Source of the DNA: Chara braunii
Lineage: Eukaryota; Streptophyta; Charophyceae; Charales; Characeae
Reading direction: 5' to 3'
Assembly (NCBI GenBank): GCA_003427395.1
Contig: BFEA01000733.1
Location: 260,176 to 324,175 of the forward strand
DNA: 64,000 nt
In this document: positions 56,039-64,000 of the stretch, one piece after another
How the letters are laid out: each line of letters opens with the position of its first letter
Position numbering within the stretch: the stretch's first letter is position 1
Position numbers and translations under genes: made by a program
The notes under the pieces: generated by a model
The model's input: only the letters and a program-made list of their open reading frames with translations
Databases searched by the model: none
What the model was told of the DNA's origin: nothing

Positions 56039-57580
56039 TCACCCCGGGACTCGTTTGCGGCCCTCAGCCTTATCGCCCTCGTTCTCCCCACCGTCCGGTC
56101 CCCGGGACCCTGTACCTACATGCGTCCCACTGGGAGGGGGGATTTTCCAGTCCACCCTTCCTTTCGAGGGGCTCATGTCGAGGTCGTAGTAGTCCTCCGT
56201 CAGCTCCAACCAGCACTTGTCCTGAAGTTCGGTGAACAATCGCCCGGCTGTGGAAATAACGGACACGTCTTCGGGTGTGAAAGAGCCATTCTCGGCCCTC
56301 ACTTTCTGGAGGACCGCAATTCTAGCGATGTCGAGGAAGTCAAACTTCGACCCGCGAGGGAGCGACATCCATCCTCCGTCCGGGACAGCGACCGCCATGA
56401 TCCACTCACCCTTTTGGATCGCCGGCTGGATGACTCCTGGATGCCAAATCATGTCATGGCCCCAGTCCGCCTCCGCGGAACGACTTTGAGGCTCAGGCAG
56501 GAAGTGAATGTTGGCATTCGTCCAAGACAGATGATCGGGCGGGATGTCAGACCCGGGACGCACTGAGCGATGGTCGGGGGCCAGAGCTTGCATTCTCTGC
56601 AGCAAGTTCATCGGGGTAGTGCCAGGCGCCGGTTTCGCCATCGGTGACACGAGGGACGCTGGGCTTGTCGACGGACCTGCCAAGGACGACCCTGTAGCGT
56701 GCTGCGCGGAATGTTGGTCATACTGCAGGTCGAGGCTTTCGGTGTCACTGCCCTCCTCGTCCACGGTCGCATCGAACTCGATGCCGGTGGTCTCCTCGTC
56801 TTCCGTGGAGATCAAGGAGGAGTAACTACCGAACGTCAGCTCCTCCTCTGACTCCACGAAGTAAAGGGACTCCAACCTCTCGAGGAAGGTCTTCGCGTTC
56901 ATGTGGGAGGCGCCGTGGTAGTTGTCGAGCAACGTGAACATGTGGTCCTTGTGGCGCACGTACTCAAGGTCAGTGTCTCTCTTCGGCCGCGTTTGCAGGA
57001 ACAAGAAGTCGTATATCTTGTTCCGCTTCCTCGCACTCAACTTGAACCACATGTCCGTCTTGTTGTTCCACGCGCGAGCCCGAGTCTCGGTGACGACCAT
57101 GAACTCGCAATTGTGGGCACCCGAATTGACCTCGCTTTTGACGAGATCAATTGTAAATTGCAGGAGCTCGGAGTTCCCTTCCATCGCGATGACGTGTCGT
57201 CCTGCCTTCGGTACTTCCCAGACTGACTGCGCATGTGGCTTCCCAAGGAAGACGACACCCTCCCCCTCCTTGGTGATGGATTCGAGAAGCTGAACGAATT
57301 GGGCGCGGTTGCGTTCCACGTCCCCGTACAGAATGCCTTGACGTGCAGGCGAGGTATGCGACCAGTCGCAAGCGTTGAATGGGATGTCGGACACATCCGT
57401 TTGCGTAACCTTCTGTGGTACCCGCACTGCAGCAGTGGCGCATGCCGACAGTTTCCCCTCGTAGACGACGGACGTGTTGGCCCGCAAATTGTCGCCTTTG
57501 AAGAGTATGTACATCCGGTCGTCTTCCGTGTACAAATTGTTCCCGACGGGGAAGCTTTTCTTTTGTTGACTCCTCCTCAC
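56039..57580 (-). pseudogene. Third segment of the ParB-like gene, unknown domain
   Basis: This long minus frame continues the preceding segment after a frameshift near 57560-57580; the ATG at 57580 is probably not a real start. The first 200 residues look folded: NLYTEDDRMYILFKGDNLR, DIPFNACDWSHTSPARQ, GVVFLGKPHAQSVWEV, GRHVIAMEGNSELLQF and KTDMWFKLSARKRNKIYDFL. The VVFLGKPHAQSVWEV and GRHVIAMEG pair is reminiscent of a nucleotide-fold strand-turn-helix, perhaps part of a methyltransferase-like domain. The middle is acidic and Ser-rich. The C-terminal 150 residues are again folded-looking (DMIWHPGVIQPAIQKGEWIMAV). I cannot name the family. Confidence 0.55.
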
Positions 57581-58883
57581 TCACTTCCCTTCCAGGCTCC
57601 AGCAGCTTGACGAAAGAAAGATGGTTCATGCTGGCCAGAAATGAGAGGTCCTGCTGCCGCGGGACAAAAACAACGAGCGTCCAATGCGATGGACACCACG
57701 TCTGGAGTTGGGAATTCAGAGTGTCGAACGCTTGCGGTTTCCAAAGCTTCAGGTTCACCGGTTCGCACAGATCGAGGACGAATGTGTGACTCTTTGTGGC
57801 AACCACTGCCTCCTTCACCTCCGCACTCCTTATGTATGCCTCCAAGGGGTCGTTGCCGAATGGTGCGATGGATGTCACGTCGCCCGTGTCATTCCATTTT
57901 ATGTGCACAATGCCTTCGGCTAGCGCGATCTCTCGACTCTTCAGTCTACTGCCAGTTAACATGGACATGACCTTATTCCTCCGGTCCACGGACAACTTCT
58001 TGTAACCGGCCAGCTTCTTCGTCGCCTCGATCGATCTGTCGTCGTCGCAGGCCATGTAGGGCAGGCAATCCTTGAACAGCGAGGAGTCAATGACGTATTT
58101 CGTGCTCCCGTCCCACAACTCAGCATCCAAACCACGACTCTCAAACTGTCTGAAAATTGCAGACCTTGATTTAAGGAACGGAAACCTCTGGCTCCAATCC
58201 GCGTTCGGCCTTTTGTCGTGATTGAACTGGTAATAGTTCCACAGACGCACCAGCACCCGGTCGCACTTCACCAAATTCACCACCTCCTGGACGCTCTGCT
58301 TTCCGAGCTTCGCCAACGTTGGGGAGCCGGCCTGTTCCCAAACCACCTCGCAAGCAAGCACCTTCTTCAGGATGCGGCACTTCTCGTTGTGTGTCAGCGA
58401 CTCCATCGTTTTCCAACAATGCGCGTCCGGCTCTGGCACTTGCACGAACCACTCGCCCTCCTCTTTCTCCTTTTTGCCTTTCTTTGTCAACGGGTCCACA
58501 GGGACGTTGTACACAACCTCCTTCCTTCCCAGCTTGTCATTATGGATGTATGCAACCCCAGGCTTAACGTTTTTGACTTTCTTCTTCCGCATGATCCACT
58601 TTGCGCCGTCGTGTCCGAGCAATCTGCCTGTCTCCCATTTCTCGAAAAACTCGACAGCCAGTTTCCAGACGTTCTCCCCTGCCATCGCCAGCGGGAAATA
58701 GGAACGCAGAGCAGCGCCTTGTTTCCTGATGGCCTCCTTACCGTGCTGATCTGCGAGAATGCACAAGTTGTTGTGCGGTGTCATGTTGAGTGCGACATTA
58801 CAGAATTCACGCCACTTCCGGACCTGATCCTGTTTTCCGATGGGGTTCCCCATAACAGCACGCGGGCAACCGGCGCGCTTCCA
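57560..58883 (-). pseudogene. Second segment of the ParB-like gene, possible methyltransferase-like part
   Basis: The frame is continuous with the ParB-like segment; only a TAG at 58884-58886 interrupts it, where the context suggests an ancestral CAG. Recognisable composition includes KQDQVRKWREFCNVAL, a Lys/Glu stretch, FPFLKSRSAIFRQF and IDSSLFKDCLPYMACDDD. Towards the end is HTFVLDLCEPVNLKLW (about 57741-57783), followed by FDTLNSQLQTW and HWTLVVFVPR. That order of a hydrophobic strand ending in an acidic-Pro turn, then Trp, then a second strand recalls the catalytic strand of adenine-type methyltransferases, with a degenerate DLCEP in place of DPPY. This is a weak inference. Beyond about 57570 the same frame (to 57147) is out of register and meaningless. 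Confidence 0.5.
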
Positions 58884-60430
58884 CTACCACCTAATGTCCC
58901 TCATTGACAGCTTCAGCTGTCGTGGGGGCGCCTTCAGGTCCTTCTTGTTGTCCTGGGAACTGACAAGGAAGTACCCTTCGAAGTCGTCGTCCGTAAAGTA
59001 GACCATTCGTGCAGGCCACCGCTTGAAATTGTATTTCCTGGCCACCTCGCTGCCGAGCAGCGACGTCGCTGCAGCCGCGTTGTGCTGCCCACACACCACG
59101 TAGTAGTAGTATTGTCCCGCCAGCTCATCCCTCCAATCCTCCGGCCTCAAACGTTCTGCCTTGGTCCCGGGAGTCGAATTATCAAGCCCCAGCGGCGCCA
59201 GTTTCAGGTTTGGTAAACCGTAAGACTGCGCCTTGTTTTTGAACGCCAACCGCATCGCTTCTTTGATCCCTTCCACGAGCACGGGATCCAGGGACCGCTG
59301 GTTGTACAGGTTCTCCCTGTCCCCGAGGTCGACGACCTTTGCAGGGCTAATGTCGAACTCCCGCTTTGTCCGAACGCCGTCCTTGTACTCAAGAAAGTAG
59401 CCGGCGTCAACGTCGATGGGAGTCCCTGTTGTCGGTAGAGAAGACGACCCAGACTCAGGCTGCTTCTGTCTCGAAGACGGTCGTTTGGCAACCTGCCGGC
59501 CCTGCTCCCCCTCGGTCCCCTTGCGTTTCTCCCCCTCAGTCCTGGGGGCCTTGCTCTTTAACTTCTTCGTAGAACCGGCAAACTCGTCAGGACGATCCCG
59601 CCTCCTCTTTTGCGGAGCTCCTTGCAAGCCCAGGCCTCCCGCGTCCACCTCCTCCACACCCTGTCCCTCGCTCGCCTCCAAGTCAACCTCCGAATAGGCC
59701 GCCACCTGCACTGCAGGCCCCGTACTCCTTTGCTGAACCGGAGCATCATTCTGAACCCCAGGAATAGACAACACAGACCGCCGCGTGTCACTCAACGGCG
59801 GAGCAGTCCCCTCATCCTCGCTGTCGTCGAACTGACTGCGGCTCTCGCCACGGTGCAGCTGAGTGGCGGGACCAGAACCCAGATCACCGCCCTTCGGGGC
59901 TGCCCCGCTTGACTCGCAACCGCTGCACAACCTCAACGGCAACGACAACTCCCGGGATGGGGTGACGTCGCAAGGGACCTCTAGAGCGATGTTTTTGTCC
60001 TCCAACATGTCGAAAAATTCACGTGCAAAAACAAAACCGCCCCCGAGAACGAGTTCTCTGTAGAACGGGGTGTTCACAACACCCGCTCCGAACCCCTCAC
60101 ACAATTCGAGGTCCAACAACGTCCCTTTCAAATTGGCAACAACGTTGCCCTTGGCGCCATAAACTTTCTGCATATAGAAATGTTGCCTGCCCCCCTTTAC
60201 GTCCTCTCACCGCAAGACGACACCAAGCACTGTACGCCTTCTGCTGTCATCAATGAAGATGACAGGACCACATGGCTGCGCAGTGGGGTTGAAAGCGTCT
60301 CCACAGCACCAATCGATGAACCATTTCGACCTCGAATGGTTCGACCACCCCTGCGTGGCAGTAGACGACTGCCTCGTGGAATTTTTTCATGATTCCTTCC
60401 CGGAGGTCCTTGTTGGCTCCACCTCGCCCT
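58884..60430 (-). pseudogene. ParB/sulfiredoxin-like segment of a large gene
   Basis: The readable part starts near 60430 (GGANKDLREGIMKKFHEAVVYCHAG). It shifts frame near 60295 into FNPTAQPCGPVIFIDDSRRR, meets a TGA at 60207-60209 and continues in frame from 60206 to 58884. After a charged linker (residues about 70-250 of the 429-codon frame) comes a ParB-like order: DISPAKVVDL...NLYNQRSLDP, then YYYVVCGQHNAAAATSLLG (GQHN at 59079-59090), then RWPARMVYFTDDDFEGY and SSQDNKKDLKAPP (about 58938-58958). ParB and sulfiredoxin-like domains have G-[EQ]-[RH]-R-X2-A and a later [DE]-N-X2-[RK]-X-D-L. Here His-Asn replaces Arg-Arg or His-Arg. Bacterial relatives bind or hydrolyse nucleotides and DNA. 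The family match is an inference. Confidence 0.55.
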
Positions 60431-60661
60431 TGGAAGAAGACATACAGTCTGTGAACGACAACGCAAATCGAACAGCACACCATGAAGTCAACGTATATCA
60501 AAACACAGGAGAAACAGAACACTCGTTGACGCACGTGAACGCAGGCTGTAGCGCAGCGAAAGCCGCACACGAAGACACCCAGGCACCCAAGTTCGGAATG
60601 GTGAGAAGGGGTAGTCCGCCGGGATCCGAACTTCAAGTGGGCAAGAGACCGGGAGGCAGAC
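60431..60661. other. Upstream of the ParB-like gene; carries the dispersed 20-bp motif
   Basis: The minus frame stays open to 60636 with a hydrophobic, Cys-rich reading that is unlike the protein downstream and is probably untranslated or intronic. The motif GAAGTTCGGATCCCGGCGGA lies inverted at about 60614-60633, matching copies at 55520, 55583 and 55804. Confidence 0.4.
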
Positions 60662-62041
60662 TGTTACATGCACAGATATGTGATGTTTGTAATAACCGAG
60701 GAACTGCAATGTGACGAAAAGGACTGAAATGGACAATGCGGTGAGAGTAGAATCTCGACAGACAATGTGCATTCTCATACATACAAAAGTGCTGAATAGN
60801 GCAGGGAANACTTAGATACAAAGACTGNCCTGNCAAGGACTGACCTTACACACGTAGTAGCAAGTAGCGNAACAGACTNCTAGAATNTTGATAACTAGTN
60901 CAACCGATGGTTGAACTCAGACCAAACATGCATCGNACCCCTCACCAGGTGTGAAGGAGCCTGGCGCTGCACACANGAAGAAAGCGCCNGGTCCAGACAT
61001 GCATAGACGAAGAAGTAAGGATCAGACGAAAGGAGGGANGAANATGGGAGTGTCGTTAACACCAAGTCTTTGTCACCGATCCCAAATAACCCCTCGTTGC
61101 CATGTCTGAATCCCAAAAAGTCGAGTCTTGGATCCGATATCACCAAGTTCGGTATCTCTTCTCTCGCATTCTGCAAATGCAGTGAAGTCAAGGGTTGAGA
61201 GGGAGAGAAGGAGATGGTGGACTGAGAAGAAGAGGAAGAAGAACTCACTCTCTCTCACTGTTACGAACCAGATACTAACCTGTGATGTGGCGCTGTGCTG
61301 CAGGTACCTTGAAGACGAAGCTGGAGCAACGGCGCTGCAGGTAGGTACCCCTGGCCTCCGCCCAAGCTCTCTCTCTCTCTCTACCACTATCCTAGCTATG
61401 GCGCCCAGCACCGAAGGCTACTAGCTAACGCTACCACTACTATAACGCAGCGCTCCCTCCAGAGGGCTGCTCCTGAATCCTGAAGACTACAACTACCGAC
61501 TGCCTCCCTCCTGTAGGGAGGGCCAGTCCTTTATAGTGCTGGCCCGTGCAGGAGGCTGGTCGTGCCAATGCCCTATGCGTACGAGGCCGCTCTTGCCAAT
61601 GCCTCCCTGGCCTAGACCCTGCGGAAGCTTCCAGGCAAGAGCCTGGAAGTTTCCCTGTAGGGAAATAGGCTGGGGCCTGTAGGCCCTGTCAGAAGGAAGT
61701 TTCCAGGCAAGAGCCTGGATGTTTCCCTGTAGGGAAACAGGCTGGGGCCTGTAGGCCCTGTCGGAAGGAAGCTTCCAGGCAAGAGCCTGGAAGTTTCCCT
61801 GTAGGGAAATAGGCTAGGGCCTGCAGGCCCTGTCAGAAGGAAGCTTCCAGGCAAGAGCCTGGAAGTTTCCCTGTAGGGAAACAGGCTGGAGCCTGTAGGT
61901 CCTTTCTCGGGCTATTAGGCTGAACCGTCGGCGGGGCCTGTAAGCCTTGGATATCAGGCTTAAAGCCCGAAATTCAGGTTTTTGGCCTGAACGACGTCGG
62001 GCCTGCAAAATGGTCTGTGTGTGCATGTGCAGCATGTAACA
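60662..62041 (-). repeat. 3' LTR of the gypsy family, inverted
   Basis: The plus strand starts TGTTACATGC and ends GCATGTAACA, a perfect 10-bp inverted end. The 1380-bp length and sequence match the LTRs at 41345-42664 and 29072-32497 in reverse. Scattered Ns lie at 60800-61043. A polypurine tract and the coding end of the element adjoin it at 62042, which shows that it is the 3' LTR of a minus-strand copy. It lies just upstream of the ParB-like gene. Confidence 0.92.
61623..61912 (-). repeat. 72-bp hairpin-forming tandem repeat in the LTR
   Basis: Four copies start at 61623, 61695, 61767 and 61839, exactly 72 bases apart. Each contains CTTCCAGGC and GCCTGGAAG around a 4-base loop, and also CCCTGTAGGG. 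The 41345 LTR has a different, roughly 45-bp duplication in the corresponding part, so this array is specific to this copy. Confidence 0.92.
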
Positions 62042-62790
62042 CCCCCCCCTCCTTATGAAGTCAAGCCGGGGCGAGGGCGAAGCCGTCGATCTGAAGGTGG
62101 AACCTGGACGCGGGTGCGGCGGGGAGCCGAGGAATCCGGCTTGCCTTGCATCTTGCGCTCATAGCGTGCGAGAACAACTGGAGCTGTCGCTTGAAGTTNC
62201 GCACGGGTTAACCAACGGTCAGCTTGGTGGGTGCAGTATGCAAAATGCACCAAATACTCAGTTGGCTTGTTGCCAAAGCGTCGCTGGGAGATGATGTTGC
62301 CGACCTCCTGAAAACCATCCATGGAAGGAGGATTCTGTGTACGTCTCCCGGGAAAATCGTCATGCTCCGCAGGCGTGTAGAGAGCCAATTTGGAGCAATG
62401 AAAGACTGGGTAGACGGGCAAGTCGCTAGGCACCTGAATCGTGAAGGAAGGTCCTTCGGGTGCGTCCCCAGCGGGCTCTATGATCGGCCAAGGTCCCATC
62501 CATTTCGGAAGGAGCTTGCGAGAGATGTCTTGTTCAAGGCTGAATTCCGCGGCGGAAACCCAGACGAGGTCCCCGGCGCGGAATGGACAAGGGAGACGCA
62601 GGCGATTTGCCTGCTGGCTCATGCGCTGCTGTGTCTTCGCCATCTGGTCGCGTGCCTTGACAAGAAGCTCTTGCATCCGACGCAAGAAAAGAAGATGGTC
62701 CTCGCTCTTGGTCGTGCGTGGAGTGATAGTGTCCAACGGTGACGTTGTGAGGAGACCCGGGGAGGGGTCGCCTACTGCTCGCTGAAGCCA
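62042..62790 (-). pseudogene. Integrase C-terminus and chromodomain-like end, gypsy family
   Basis: The minus frame 62736-62053 reads through FRAGDLVWVSAAEF, KLLPKWMGPWPI and YPVFHCSKLALY (the integrase C-terminal GPY/F-type module), then EVGNIISQRRFGNKPTEYLV and WLTRA (chromodomain-like, about 62198-62300), then ARYERKMQGK and a basic tail. A stop at 62053 is followed by the inverted polypurine tract at 62042-62054. The tail is the same as at 41197-41333. There are no stops in this part, only one N (62198). The element is cut off near 62790 before the integrase core. Confidence 0.88.
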
Positions 62791-64000
62791 AGCGCTACAG
62801 CGTCAATCACCCGCTGCGCCCGCTTCCGAGGTCCTCAGCGACCAGCAAGGTGAGTTCAGCTTGTTCTTCCTGTCATCGCACCTTTCTTGTAGCACTTTCA
62901 GATATGATATTACAGATGATCAAAATGGAATGAATTTAAAATAAAACTAACAACCTTCTGATTCCTAATCCCACATGAAATCCAGACATTCATTCGACCT
63001 TTCCTCGCCTTAGTTCGAATCAGAATACTATAGCCAGTGATTGAACTAGCCATCCAGGCAACAACAATTGGTACGCTGGGTTCTTTTTCACAATCTGAGT
63101 TTCATATCCCCTCTTGGAGGGTCGATGCCATTGAGTTTAAGGGTTACAGTCTGTCGCTGCGTCCGAGTCTGTATTCCTGAGACTGTGCCTTGCGGTGGAG
63201 TCCTGCTCTCCAAGGCCGTAATCAGTTTGTTGGATCCTTGCGAGGCTTGTGACTTTGCACTGTGGGTTGCGGAGGTCTGATAGCTGCAAGCGCTCCTTGA
63301 GTTTCAAAATCCGAGTCTTTTTGTGTCACTTGTCAAAACTGGTCTACTCCGATCATCCTGAGCATAGGCAAATTGATATCCAGATGAAGTTTCTCTTCAC
63401 AAGTACCGTTCCTGCAAAACTTTGTGCTGCTGCCGTGCTCACGCAGCGAACAGCTGCAGTCGTACCGTCATAGCATCTTCCAACACCGTGCTGACACGTC
63501 CCTTATGTCACTGAACTCGATAGCATATGTGTATCAATGCCCCTCATGCAGCATACTACTTATTGGCATATTTGTTGTTGTGTTCGCACAACATAGTTCC
63601 ACCATTGAAAGAACCATCAGCATAAGACCAGCATAAGATACTGCTGCTGCTGTCACGCGGGAATCTGTGGGATACTGTCTTGCTATCACTATAGTTTTTC
63701 CTTCACAATACCATATAACCTCTGTTTAGATTGCTGCTGAGGTGCGCTACATTAGGCCGGCTCAACACAACAAGGACCGTTAGTGTAGTCACGGCATAAT
63801 CACGTAGTAAAACGAGCTCTCCACTCACCCTCCACTATTGCCCTGTTGCAGGGAGCACGTAGCTTGCGGCTGGTGTACCCCGTGATTGGAAGGGAGCGCA
63901 GTCAGATTTCATCCTTTCGTCATATGCATTTGTTTGAGATCCTCTTTCTATCACTCCCTCTCTCTGGATCACTGCTCCAAGTACGGACACACCTAGGAAA
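62791..64000. other. No gene recognised
   Basis: CAAGGTGAGT at 62848-62857 fits a splice donor on the plus strand, but no exon could be supported. Short open frames at 63068-63280 and 63249-63636 have no recognised content. Confidence 0.4.

Noticed and set aside
57147-57560. C-terminal 140 codons of the 568-codon minus ORF
   Set aside because: This part is out of register; the overlapping frame from 57580 carries the protein-like sequence.

Overview
The window looks like a nuclear contig from a large, repeat-packed plant-lineage genome, probably a streptophyte green alga. The style is reminiscent of Chara, but that is an inference from general knowledge and not something the sequence proves. 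The evidence is several Ty3/gypsy chromovirus-type elements with initiator-tRNA-Met-like primer sites, a LINE whose first protein carries a zinc knuckle like plant LINEs, abundant GT, GA, CA, GAT and AAC microsatellites, and assembly gaps or single Ns (24766-25100, about 53177-53690, scattered Ns at 52291-52970 and 60800-62198). I see no rRNA, tRNA, CRISPR array, operon or intact conserved host gene.

Layout: 883-1910 holds an unknown broken ORF. 3183-11867 is a decayed chromovirus (gag with an internal 731-bp tandem duplication, protease, RT, RNase H, integrase, chromodomain, possible LTR). It abuts a decayed LINE on the minus strand (11868-16900). 17.0-18.1 kb is minisatellite. 18762-20068 is a probable non-autonomous DNA transposon with 20-bp perfect terminal inverted repeats and a 5-bp CTTAG duplication. 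20720-21545 is a gypsy integrase/chromodomain fragment followed by a degenerate repeat. About 26.6-28.7 kb (minus) is a decayed gene of the DUF7869 type, an uncharacterised transposase-like family. From 29.07 to 42.66 kb one gypsy family supplies a 5' LTR (split by a 2.5-kb poly(A) retroinsertion with 17-bp target duplications), primer site, gag start, many simple repeats, an RT fused by deletion to the 3' coding end, polypurine tract and 3' LTR. A third LTR of this family lies at 60662-62041 on the minus strand.

43221-43627 is a MITE and 43850-44270 a foldback element. 46701-51101 is a second type of gypsy element that ends after RNase H. 51.2-53.2 kb contains a PHD-like finger remnant, a local repeat array and a minus-strand Ulp1-type protease fragment at a gap.

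The most interesting locus is 54587-60430 on the minus strand: about 5.8 kb of nearly continuous coding sequence with a ParB/sulfiredoxin-like segment, a possible degenerate methyltransferase-like segment and a long acidic tail. It is broken by three stops and two frameshifts. It could be a gene of a poorly described mobile family that joins ParB-like and methyltransferase-like modules.

Almost everything recognisable is mobile and dead. Many in-frame stops sit where the family has Arg or Gln, as expected from C-to-T decay of CGA and CAG codons in methylated repeats.
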